NCBI GenBank assembly: GCA_018343915.1
Contig: JABRWF010000008.1
Location: 1,550,001 to 1,614,000 of the forward strand
Reading direction: 5' to 3'
Source: Agroathelia rolfsii
Lineage: Eukaryota > Basidiomycota > Agaricomycetes > Amylocorticiales > Amylocorticiaceae
DNA: 64,000 nucleotides
Translations under genes and position numbers: made by a program
The notes under the pieces: model-generated
What the model saw: the letters and a program-made list of their open reading frames with translations, nothing else
The model's database searches: none
Told to the model about the DNA's origin: nothing
Shown: positions 1 through 9,927 of the stretch, piece after piece
Position numbering within the stretch: position 1 is the stretch's first letter
How the letters are laid out: each line of letters starts with the position of its first letter

Positions 1-2
1 CA

Positions 3-251
3 AAAAGGACGGGGATCCAGGTGCTGCGCCAGACGGCGTCGCAGCTTCTGTACCCATTCTTCCCCGAGGACGACTCGGACGGCGCGCGCGGGGACTATAA
101 CCCGAACATGGACATCAACGACATCGTGTCAACGACGACGACGGTGGCGGGGCCGCTATATGGTATCCAACCCTCGCAGAATTCGTACATGCGTGAGGAG
201 AAGGATCCGTGGCAGGGCAAGAATCACTCGGGTGTTGCGCGCCATGCATGA
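3..251 (+). CDS. C-terminal end of an unidentified protein (partial)
   Basis: The window opens inside a coding region that reads about 82 codons to a stop at 249-251. It enters from the left edge, so the start and any earlier exons are missing. The visible tail is acidic near the front (EDDSDG), then polar, and ends in GVARHA. No domain or motif was recognised, no membrane segment is evident, and no family is proposed. Coding status rests on one open frame of fair length with GC-rich codons, followed at once by pyrimidine-rich sequence typical of a 3' untranslated region. Confidence 0.55.
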   Translation, partial: KRTGIQVLRQTASQLLYPFFPEDDSDGARGDYNPNMDINDIVSTTTTVAGPLYGIQPSQNSYMREEKDPWQGKNHSGVARHA

Positions 252-1434
252 TTTTGAGGATTCGAAGACGATGGAGGTGGTGTGATGGAGGCGGTCGTAC
301 AAGGGACCGTGCCAGGGAGATCTGATATGATGAACTGTATAACTGCTTTGATTTTTTTTTTGTGTTCGCCCTCTTGTCGTCTTTGTACTGATCTGTCTTT
401 TTTTCTTTCTATGGTTCCTCTTCTCCTAACGAACATTAGAAATCATGTCTCGTTGAAATCAACGAAACTTCTTTCCACCTCTTTTTTATGATGAAAAAAG
501 GTATAATTTAGTTGTTGTATCTATCCTTTTTTGCATGTTGTTCCTGTCTCCTTATGTTTTCACTCTACTATTACTATTAGCAAACTCCCCCCCCCCCTTC
601 CCTTCTCTCCACCTGCTTCCCGCCCCTTACTTATTTCCCAAATTACCGATCTCGTCTTTCTTCCTTGTTGGTTACTCGTGTATGCATAATTTTTTTTCTG
701 CCCCCCTTTTGCTTTGCTTTATGTTCCTTTTGTATTCCTTTTTCTTCGCTATTTTCTGTTCTGTTCTGTTCTTTTTTTAAAAAAAAAACGGACTGTTGTC
801 GTGTATCAGTAAATATTCGTAGACATTTATCCAACAAAAAAAAAAAACAAAAAAAAAAAACATGAAAGGGTGGTGAGTCTAGGTGAGCGTTATGCAAGTT
901 GAGCACCAATTGCTAAAATGCTATCGAGTATGAATCAGGATTTAAGGATCAGATCCATATATATATTGATATACATTGTACGAGGCGTATTTACATTTAT
1001 TAAACACGTTGAGCAATAAACATCAATTCGTTGTGAATTCGGGCGATTGGTCGTAGGGAAGTGTGCTATGAGCACATGGCCAGTTTCGGAAGGGCAAAGG
1101 GATGGTGTGTGTGTGTGTGTGTACTAGCTGGGAAGGAGGAAAGGGGATGCCGGTCCCTATAATAATAATAATATGCTATAAAGTCTAAATCAAAATCCGG
1201 AATCCGGAATCTATACCAGAGAAAGAGAGGGGGGGAGAGTGTATCAAGAGTATCAAAATAAATGTTTTGGAAAAAACACTTGTACGGGTGAAGGACCCAT
1301 GACCAAAGGAAAAATGAGAAGTTAAAGTCTTCCGATTCAAAAATGATGATGAGTAGAACCGACGGGGTCAGACGGGGGCAGACAGCATGGGGTTTGTTTT
1401 CGCTTTTAGCGTTTCTGCGTTATCATTATGATTA
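252..1434. other. Intergenic region, two convergent 3' flanks
   Basis: About 1.2 kb separates the ends of two convergent genes. It holds long T, C and A homopolymer runs (C run near 588-598, A runs near 780-790 and 834-860), a (TG)n microsatellite at about 1106-1121 and a short AAT repeat near 1160. The short open frames are low-complexity readings of these tracts. No gene or repeat family was recognised. Confidence 0.6.
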
Positions 1435-2532
1435 TTAGAGGATACGCTCGATGCGTTCAAGGACCGAGTCAAGTGCGCGGATGAGCTGTTTCATCCTGCG
1501 TGGGAGCATACCGCTGCTGCCGCTACTATTGTCGCTGTCACCAGAATCACGGGACGAAATCAGCGCGAGCTCGAGGACGACGGGCAAATTAAGTGTAATG
1601 CGCGTCAGCTGCACGCTCACACGTGTCCGGCCAAGGATGTCAAAGTACGAGAGCGATCGCAGTTCGTACTGCGCGTCAATTAGGCGCACCATCTCGCCCT
1701 GGATGGCCCATGCCATTGATCTACAGGCTGTCACGAAATCATTTAGCCTACATGGTTCAAGGAGACGCATGTGAATGATCTGACGGGGGGCAATCCACTT
1801 ACTAAGCACGTTCTGGCGCATGCCCTGGAGTTTATGGATGACACTATCGATATTTTCGTCGCCGAATTTGAGAGATGGATTGGAGGCGCCAATAGAACCT
1901 GATGGTGGGTGTAATACCACCACGTATAAGTATATCAGATGTACATCCGAGAAATCACATGTAAATGAAATATTGAGACGCGTACGTAGCATGCTCCGGA
2001 TGACTTCTAGATCGCCATCCAGAAAATCGTTGAAGACGCCCAAAATAACGGCTCGGAATGTCTCATCGGCGGGTGTCCTTGACCTGGCTGAGAAGACGTC
2101 GTATGGCGCCCTAGTCGACCTCAGCTCATAGGCACGACGGGAAGATGGCTTAGAGAGGATATCATAGGCAACACTGAGTTTCTGAAACGCCTTGGTTGCG
2201 TCTGGATCGTTTGGGTATTTACTATACAAGACATTCAAGTCAGTGATCAACGAGGACAGATAAGGCATAAGAGCATACTCGGGATGGCACACTTTACTGC
2301 GAGCCAGATACGCCCGTCTAAGGGCCATTTTGTCATGCAAAGATGATTTTTGGATGCCCAGGACACGGTATAGATCCTGGTTTTCTGTCAGAATCTGCGC
2401 CATCACGGTCTCTCGCTCTGTCGTGGTTATGGACCCCGTTGGCTTCGGGCTGACGCTGGCGGCGGTGAAAAGTACTCGAGGCCCGTTCTTTTCCAGGCCA
2501 TCGACGTCGCTGTCCTCTTCTTGGTCGTCCAC
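1435..2532 (-). CDS. J-domain (DnaJ-like) protein, one hidden intron
   Basis: A divergent J domain lies near residues 50-115: a YRVLG helix start, an RRAYL helix, then AFQKLSVAYDIL. The open frame reads HPE followed by about 19 residues foreign to a J domain. A 57-nt intron at 2278-2222 (GTATGC donor, TATAG acceptor, CTGAC-like branch site) removes them and gives HPDKYPNDPD, the canonical HPD that stimulates Hsp70 ATPase. The intron is a multiple of three with no stop, so it hides in the frame. The spliced product is about 346 aa. The C-terminal 200 residues match no family I recognise, so the client and compartment are unknown. Two alternatively spliced forms, only one J-competent, are possible. 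Confidence 0.8.
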   Translation of the reverse strand: MDDQEEDSDVDGLEKNGPRVLFTAASVSPKPTGSITTTERETVMAQILTENQDLYRVLGIQKSSLHDKMALRRAYLARSKVCHPEYALMPYLSSLITDLNVLYSKYPNDPDATKAFQKLSVAYDILSKPSSRRAYELRSTRAPYDVFSARSRTPADETFRAVILGVFNDFLDGDLEVIRSMLRTRLNISFTCDFSDVHLIYLYVVVLHPPSGSIGASNPSLKFGDENIDSVIHKLQGMRQNVLSKWIAPRQIIHMRLLEPCRLNDFVTACRSMAWAIQGEMVRLIDAQYELRSLSYFDILGRTRVSVQLTRITLNLPVVLELALISSRDSGDSDNSSGSSGMLPRRMKQLIRALDSVLERIERIL

Positions 2533-2822
2533 GGGGAGATATGTATATGAACTAGCTGCTCAAGTAGTGAGCACATCCTGTATGTAGGCTCGCTAGGCGC
2601 GCTTACCGTAGGACAATAGGTGGGAGAGCATGGAAAAGATAGGAATGCATGTGATTCTGGCTCTTGTCCATTTTCCAGTTTCGTTGTCGACCGCTGCAAG
2701 GGGCGGTATCAATCGTCTCCACCGGCGGAAGCAGTCTACATTCATTATTACAGTTATCTAATCCATCGTCTCGAGGTTTGTAATATTTGTCTTGTTGACT
2801 AGCATAATCACAGGCCATAAAC

Positions 2823-4223
2823 TCAAATGATGCTTGCACCCTCTATCCCCTGCAGGAATTTCCGGATAGACCTCTTCACCTCGCCCCGCTCTCCCATCAC
2901 AGTCAGTTTGATAGCATCTCCCGTACTCAGGCCTACATCTTGCGGCGCCGGCGTAAAGTCGTACCGGCCAAACGCCCAATTGAGAATCTCAACACGGTCC
3001 GTGGCCGTGCGTACAAACCCTTTCACCCGCCATATCGTCTCCTTCGATAACAGGCCAAGAGCAGTTTCAAACTGGGTGCGATCGATGGGCATCGCGGCAC
3101 TAGAGTCTTGATGGCCTACATGTCCATTGACTGGTTCTGAGACAACATGCTCCTTGGCGCGATGAGAATGACCATGGTCATGATCATGTTGTGAAGGGGT
3201 GACACCCTTGTAAATAGTCACAGTTTCGACTTCATCATTATGTGTATGGTCCATAGTCGCATCTTGTTGGAGGAATAATTGCGAGTCAAGGCCAAAGATG
3301 AGATTGGGATCCACCCCTTGTCGGCCTTTACAGCGGATTTTAGGCGTCAGATCGTTGAGCGTGTTCAGGTGATCGAGAACGATGTCCAGGTCTCGTTCGT
3401 TTAGCTGCTCCCATTTGTTCTGCAATTTCTCAGTACAAAAGCCGAACGGAGTACTAGGGAAAGAGACAGACTATTAGGATAATATCTGTATAGGAGGCTT
3501 GCATCCGGGCGGTGGGTGACGTGTCTTCATAGCCTACAAAATTCTCTGCATCTATGACGGTGACAATACCGTCAAGTCTAAGGTCGTTGTCTGTCTTGCG
3601 TTCTAGTTCTCGAAGCTGGAAAGCCAATGTGGCAGGAAATGCGGAGCCCCTGATGAAGTCCATGAAGCTGATTCATGATTGGATTAGAGACTCATGACCT
3701 ACGAGCATTCAATGATGATTCTATCTGGGCGGTATTTCTCTGGATGAAATTCAATGTACACCAACCACGTCAGAATAGTCATGAGACCAGACCTCGGATC
3801 TCCAAAAGGGCGTTTTCCATCTGACCGACGAGAACGCAGCACCTAGAATGCCTCAGTTTCAATGGGCTCTTGAGCTCCAGGGAAATGACGTATACATGCA
3901 ACCGTTTAGTATCTCGCTCACAGACGCAAGATTAGATTGTTTTGCCAGTTGGCTGTCGACTCAAAAAAGATATCAAAGCCTAAGAAATGCGAAATATTGA
4001 GGTGTTGGATCATGACTAGTACCTTGCACATCCCCAAATTCATTCTTGAGAAGGACAACCTTGTAATCCTGAGGTAGTTGCGGCAGTAGGCTCAAAATGA
4101 TTGAAGTCTTCCCTGCGCCTAGGAAACCACTAGGATGTTTTGAGCCTGATGAGATATATCGGCAAGGCAGAGATAATAAAAATACGTGAAAACAGTGATG
4201 GAGATGGGCTTGAGTACGGCCAT
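2823..4223 (-). CDS. CobW/COG0523 (ZNG1-type) metallochaperone GTPase
   Basis: Seven exons give 356 aa: 4223-4186, 4129-4023, 3959-3896, 3842-3793, 3739-3703, 3649-3472 and 3419-2823. The six introns are 52-63 nt, with two donors reading GTCTG. The Walker A GFLGAGKT is near residue 14, the family signature NGCMCC near 67-72, ECSGSAFP near 98, the GTP-specificity motif INKW near 157, and a His-rich loop HDHDHGHSH near 235. The CobW C-terminal domain follows (ETIWRVKGFVR). The family comprises GTP-dependent metal chaperones; the CxCC and His loop point to zinc. The start is the ATG just before the SITVFTGFLGAGKT strand. Cytosolic location is inferred from lack of a targeting sequence. Confidence 0.93.
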
Positions 4224-4365
4224 AAGTGATGTCGAGGTTACAAGGAAGTAGTGGAGGTAAATTTGGGTAATAGAATGGACTCGCGCCGCCGAGACTAGTG
4301 TTGGCTATGCACAACTCTACTTTGCTGTTGCATTCGAATCAAAATTACAAATGATCGGCGATATA

Positions 4366-4435
4366 CAATCCTCTAAAGGGCATATTCTCCTTTGCTTGGC
4401 GCTACCGATCATATAACTTCTGAGGAGTTTGACTA
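4366..4435. mobile_element. MITE copy A (Tc1/mariner-like ends)
   Basis: A 70-bp element lies between TA dinucleotides at 4364-4365 and 4436-4437. It shares the core TTGGCGCTACCGATCA with copy B. The left end CAATCCTC and right end GAGGAGTTTGACTA are related to the inverted termini of copy B. It is too short to code. It sits in the upstream region of the CobW gene. Confidence 0.6.
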
Positions 4436-4685
4436 TACATTGATAAAGTCACGACACTATAAAGTCATAATCCCGCTTAGGGCATATTTTTCACACACTC
4501 CTGGGTTAGTATACAGGGCAGGGCACATTGCCCAATGTTACACAATTCCCCCAATTCATAGCCTTGTAAAGCAACATTTCAGCAATTAATATCCCATTCA
4601 ACCACATTAGCGATGTTCCGATCTGAAGAAGAGTGGTATTTCTGACCTGTGGGCTCGATTGTATTTTTTTGCACCAACTAGTATA

Positions 4686-4755
4686 CAGTCATAACCTCTT
4701 TTAGGCTATAACTTCTTGGCACTACCGATCACATGCCTGCATCCAGGTTTGACTG
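4686..4755. mobile_element. MITE copy B (Tc1/mariner-like ends)
   Basis: A second 70-bp element is flanked by TA at 4684-4685 and 4756-4757. The left end CAGTCATAACCT and right end CCAGGTTTGACTG are imperfect terminal inverted repeats of about 12 bp. It shares the TTGGC(G/A)CTACCGATCA core and exact length with copy A. A third, weaker resemblance (AAAGTCATAATCCCGC, near 4461) lies between the two. TA duplications and CAGTC termini are typical of Tc1/mariner MITEs. Confidence 0.65.
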
Positions 4756-4828
4756 TATTAGTTTGATTAAAGGGGTAAATAGCACATCTCGGACATCCAT
4801 GTAAGTACCCTCATCGCCTTTAATGACT

Positions 4829-7731
4829 TCAACCAGCCCCCCAGTGATTCAACAACTCGGCTGGCGGATTAACAGCATGGCCCTCTTCGTTGGAAACTCC
4901 CGCATCTGTCCCTGCGTCAGAGTTGTCCTCCTCGCCGTCGCTAGTGCCAGATTGATGTTGATTCTCTACATTATGCTCCGGCCCATTTCCTTCCGCTTCT
5001 TCGTCCTCACTTTCACTTTCGTCCTCGTGTGAACTTTCGCCATCATCATCCTCGTCATCTTCATCTTCATCTTCATCTTCATCTTCTCCATCATCATCCT
5101 CTTCCTCGTTACCACTGTCATCCTCTTCGTCGTCATCCTCTTCATCTTCATCCTCTTCATCATCCTCAGCGTCCGCATAAAATCTGTCCAGATCCGTCCA
5201 TGGCTGGCTAGCATCAGTTGTGGGCGGAGTTGTCGACTTGGGTGTGAGCACAACAGGCGTCGCAGCAATAGATCTTGACGTTTGAGATGAGATGGCAGTG
5301 ACCGTAGCTGGAATAGGACTGAATGGCGGTTTCTGGTCCTCCTGAGCATTGTCGCGAAGCGAAGAATTGATGCCTTGTTCCAGCCAATCAGGCAGGATGT
5401 CGTCTGCGCCAAGGTCACGTCCGCAAATGAGCTCCAGGGTGCCGATGAGACCTTTATCTATATTCAACAAGCGTTATAGGATTTACAGTCGCTAACTTCA
5501 ATGTTTGATATATGACTGACCTGCAGGTGGTCCAGAATCCAACTCTATCACACCAGCCTTGCCTTCAAACAGGATGAGTCGGACTTGCTCGCGTCGGAGT
5601 ATGACTCCCCCGCGGTGCTCGACCTCATCTTCCTCAGTGTCGAAAAGACCCGGGACACAAGGTGACAACAAGCCCGAAAGCGTCCTGGCTCGGTCTCGCA
5701 CATCGTAATCGTTGTCATAGCGAGCAAGGGAGAACGCATATCGTCCGAGGAGGATCAGCCGTTGATCTGACGGCGCTAGAATAAGCAGTTTGGCAGCCAG
5801 CGTGATCGTCTGGAGCTTGACGAGAGATGTCTACACAGATGTTGAGCAACAGAAATAGAAGAAGTCCGAGGAAACATCTAACAGATTCTGTAAACGCCTT
5901 AACGCCCTTACGCAAGGTGTCTGGAGCCCATGGCGCAACACCCTCCACGCCCAAGGTGTTCTCTGGAGCTGCCGCATATTGGCCCACGAGCCACAGCACA
6001 CATGCTCTCGCTTCAGAATGTCTAATATCATCAAAACGTCCCGCTAAATCGGAAATGATTTCCGTTGGAGAGCGCATTGATTTTAATGAGCCTGGCACTT
6101 GTTGCTGGAGCTGGGACTGCACTAGTGCTTTGAGAACTTGAACTGCATTACTGACCACGACATCTGCAAATAATAATAATAATACTGTTTTAGATGTATA
6201 ATTGAATGAATAAAGAAGCATATGAAGACCTTGATGACTCTTAATCATCGTCAGAAGAGCTATCAGACACTGCGGTATACTGTCTGGGATTAGCCGCGCG
6301 CATCGACCTATGGCACGTATACTATCAGCCACGACTGAATCATCTAAATCCTCGGCGTAGTCCTATAATAATTAGGGTTAGGGACAATGAGACGAAAGCC
6401 AATGGTTGTTGCATACAATAAATTCGCGAAGAAGAGTTTGATGGGTCTCCACGGTAAGGAGGTTCAGTAAAATCCGGACCTTCTCTCTCTTCGTCTGGTT
6501 GAAATCATTGGATCTCAAATAGAATCGAGCACAATGAGAAGAAAACAACTCCTATGATAGATCACTTCAGTACACGTGCTTTATTGATTGTCTAGCAACT
6601 TACCGGACGTGCGTGAGAAACTACGTAAACATATGGCAGTGCTATACGTTCTACTTCCTTTGATATGGAAAGTAAACGAAGCAGCGGATTAATGATCTTG
6701 GTTGTATAGGACCCGGGGCCGAGATAATAAAAGACTCGGGACACAGCAAGTACAGTCTAGAATGCATATCAGTCGCAACATCACATAGCATATCTTTGTG
6801 GACAATCACTGACTGCAGGATTGCGCGACTGTAGCAGCGGTTCAGCAGATGAGAGCAAGAGCTTGAGATCCGGATCCATTTCGTCTTCGGTCGGCCGGGG
6901 AAGCATGACTCTCGAATAACGGACAAGGAGTTCAATCACGAAGACTTGACCCCATTCATCTATGTCAACAAGCATTCGGCAAAGGCGGCGGAATTGGGGA
7001 TGGATGAGGTCGAATCGAGTTGGGCAGACTGTGAAGAATGCGACAGCAACGCTGCCTAAGGGTAGTGGAGATCGGTCCGCAAGAAGGGACTCTATGATTT
7101 TGATGAGAGCGGGAATGTGCGAGGTGTCCAGCCTAGAAAATCGATAGATTACATTCCACACGTTGGCAGAAAGGGGTACGCAAACTAAGAAGACGTACTC
7201 GTAACACTTGGGAATAGCCAACGCTGCACCATTTCGCACATACGGACTGGGATCGGCGGCACATTTCTTGACAGCCAACATCATAATACTAGATATCATT
7301 GGGACCCTGATCCCACTGAGGACTCGCAGAGCCATAGAGCGTATGAACGGACTAGGATCATTGAGATCTTTTTGAAACGTGTTAATGGATAACAACGCCA
7401 GATCAGGCTCCTGTTCTGCATAGCGCAATATGTATATGTAGACAAGTTTTCGAACTTCAAAATTGGAACATGCGACGTTCTTGACTACCTGGGCAAAGTA
7501 TTCCGAGACGTTACGCCCTTTGGAGATGAGAGCAACAAGGCGTTTGAGAGCATCGAGCTTTTCCCGGTCGCTGGTGGAATCAAGCTGCTTGCGAATGTCC
7601 TTGCCATCGTCGCTCAGGTCGAAGCGTGGTAGCGTGAGGTCTCTAGTGTGCTCTGAGATGGACTCTTGCAGGCGCATGCCCAGCCGAGATGCATTTTCGG
7701 CGAGGACATCGATGTTGAAAGCAGACGTCAT
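4829..7731 (-). CDS. APL6: AP-3 adaptor complex beta subunit
   Basis: Eight exons (7731-7199, 7132-6814, 6756-6604, 6551-6417, 6362-6230, 6163-5883, 5830-5521, 5457-4829) give 830 aa, close to yeast Apl6. HEAT-repeat adaptin trunk motifs run in order: INTFQKDLNDPSPFIRSMALR, AADPSPYVRNGAALAIPK, VDIDEWGQV, FYLRSND, ACVLWLVGQYA and ARYDNDYDVRDRAR. The hinge near residues 690-780 is a long Asp/Glu/Ser tract, also typical of beta-3 subunits. AP-3 carries cargo from the Golgi or endosomes to the vacuole. Introns are 52-66 nt; the first, 7198-7133, is 66 nt with no stop and reads through. The C-terminal ear domain is short, as in fungi. Confidence 0.95.
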
Positions 7732-7854
7732 GAATGTTCAGAAAACATAATCAATCACGCGCGGTACATCTACTTTTATTTGCTCAAGTAATAAATGTTC
7801 TACGAATATTTGTGACACGCCTAATGCACCTCCAAACTCACACAAACCACTCCT

Positions 7855-8397
7855 TTAAGGCTCTAGGGACGTGGGGAAAGTGCCGTTTTCGCGCTGCTCA
7901 TCCCAGCGGGAAATCTAAATGAAATATGAGTTAATGTGCAAATCACAAGATAAAATGTCATGGTCTGACCCATTCATCTACAGAAAAGCATATGTTAGTA
8001 AACACAAGCATATGACAAGGGATGCAATTGTTAACATACTAGGGCAAAGAGAGTGGTAACCACGCTTAAACTGCTTGCAAGGAGAGTACTCTTCACCTTG
8101 AGCGGTAATGCACTTGAAGTAGTCAACGTAGTTCTGGAAGCTGGGCAAAAGTCGGAATATGTAAAACGGAAGCGTAGATAGCACTCACCAATGCCTTGTC
8201 TGGTTGGTGTTGGGGAAACGGGCTAAAATGTCTCGTGATGTTAAAAGCCGCAAAATACGAGAAATAATTATGGTGGAAACAGACCATCGAAGCCAGCGGT
8301 TTGGAGAACATAGGTGCTGTAGCAAATATATAGCAAATGAGACCAGATACCAGTCAAGCTCGTTAAAAAAAATGGCAGACCTAGTTTGTTCAGACAT
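7855..8397 (-). CDS. COX12: Cytochrome c oxidase subunit VIb (Cox12)
   Basis: Six exons (8397-8381, 8316-8285, 8222-8189, 8140-8040, 7977-7970, 7914-7855) encode 83 aa. The product runs AGFDARFPNTNQTRHC, NYVDYFKC, then SPCKQFKRGYHSLCP and ends in a SRWDEQRENGTFP tail, matching Cox12 at its usual length. The CX9C and CX10C cysteines that form two disulfides in the intermembrane space are present. Cox12 caps complex IV at the dimer interface. The fifth exon is only 8 nt and contributes the Asn-Glu-Trp between two introns. The gene is head-to-head with PRP18, 109 bp apart. Confidence 0.96.
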
Positions 8398-8506
8398 GAT
8401 GGCGGTGAGAGAGGTGGTTTGTGTTGCAGCTCAATCGTCGGAATGGGGCGGATTGAAGTCCTTGGTCAAGTGATTATGTCAGCATACACAACTTCTCTTC
8501 CGCAAC
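8398..8506. promoter_or_regulatory. Bidirectional promoter COX12 / PRP18
   Basis: Only 109 bp separate the two start codons, so both 5' untranslated regions and core promoters must lie here or overlap coding sequence. No clear TATA box was seen. The segment is moderately GC-rich with a GGCGGTGAGAGAGG stretch near the COX12 start. Confidence 0.6.
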
Positions 8507-9843
8507 ATGGATGCTCTCAAGGCGGAACTGGCCAACAAACGCAAGGCGCTCACTGCTGATGCTGCCCGCCCGGCAAAATACATGCGGCGGGGCGATATCG
8601 AGAAACTCGAACAGGAAAAGAGAGAGCAAGAAGAGCGAGAAAAGCAACAGCTGAAAGAAGAAAATGCTAAAAGCAAGTCTACAACCCCTGCCGCCAGTAT
8701 TCCTCCAAGCAGGTCACAAGTTGGTCTCATATATCTGGTATACTCCTTTTGTATCTCATGTACGCCGGAGAATAGTCGAAAGAGGCATCTCTGCCGCCCG
8801 ATGCTGCTACGCTATCCCCGTCAAATCCAATGGAGGACGATGCTGCAACTGCAGCGGGATCATCTGCATTTAATATCTCCAACGAAGAGGCCATTCGGCG
8901 GCTTCGCGCCAAAGGCCAGCCAATCAGACTATTTGGAGAGTCCGACAAGGATCGAAGATTGCGTCTTCGTGCGCTCGAACTCATAGAGGAGAGGGGTCAT
9001 GAACGCAATAGTGGTCAGAACGATTTCCGTAAAGCACTCGAGGATGTCGAGAGCGTTGAGCGCGAAATGAAGAATCGCAACGTCAAGGGAAAAAAGAAGG
9101 AGGAAACAGAGACGGCTGCCACTATCCTGGACTTGGGTTTGGTTAAGTCTGATCCAGACCGATTGTACCCTCTTATCTACCATGCCCTCAAGCGTACGCT
9201 GAAGGAATGGGAGGAAGCTATGGACGAACGGCCAGGTGTGTTCCCGCTCTCTTTTCACTGTACGGATGACTTATTTTTTGTAGAAAGCGTAAAGCGCACG
9301 ACGCAGGGTAAACTGGCTGCCGCCACCCAAGTCCAGTCGGCACAATACCTAAAACCCTTGTTCAAACAACTTCGTTCAAGGGTAGGTTGCAACTCTCATA
9401 CTGCCGAGCCACTAACTAAAGATCCATCAAACAGTCCTTGCCACTGGATATGCTTTCTCGTATGGCCGAGATTGTCCATTACATGCAAAAACGGGAATAT
9501 CAGAAGGCAAATGATGCATATCTGCGATTGTCCATTGGTAATGCTCCTTGGCCAATTGGTGTGACCATGGTTGGGTATGTTAGCCAGCAAATCATCAGTT
9601 GACTTTGTTGTTGACCCCGGCGCACACAGTATCCACGAACGTTCTGCTCGAGAAAAGATTTCTGCCGACCAAGTCGCTCACGTATTGAACGATGAAGTCA
9701 GTCGCAAGTATATTCAAAGCCTGAAACGGTATGTTATGTTTGTTAAAGCATCATTATTTTTGGCGACTCATTCCTATCACAGGCTGTTGACATTTGCCCA
9801 AACGAAATATCCGCCTGACGATATCTCCCAGCTGATGGGATAG
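8507..9843 (+). CDS. PRP18: Pre-mRNA splicing factor Prp18
   Basis: Six exons (8507-8719, 8776-9235, 9284-9381, 9435-9574, 9630-9728, 9783-9843) give 356 aa, near the usual length. The N terminus is a charged coiled coil ([16 protein letters not shown]), followed by the PRP4-like motif [16 protein letters not shown]. The C-terminal Prp18 helical domain contains [20 protein letters not shown] and [18 protein letters not shown], the conserved loop needed for the second splicing step. The protein acts with Slu7 on the 3' splice site. Intron 1 needs the weak donor GTTGGT at 8720 to keep phase; the stronger-looking GTCACA at 8713 is out of phase. Intron 2 is 48 nt and reads through. Confidence 0.94.
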
Positions 9844-9927
9844 GACATTTTTTTCTACCACGCTGTATTCTTAACACGTACAATGAACATAATCTAATAC
9901 TGAATTCACATAAAGATATATACACCA

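Noticed and set aside
535..909. Phe/Leu/Ser-rich small open frames
   Set aside because: They are readings of poly-T/C and poly-A tracts with no domain.
4966..5418. Met/Lys-rich and His/Leu-rich frames
   Set aside because: They are shadows of the GAN-repeat acidic hinge of AP-3 beta.
8713..8775. Alternative PRP18 intron 1 donor GTCACA at 8713
   Set aside because: It leaves two bases and puts exon 2 out of frame. GTTGGT at 8720 keeps phase.
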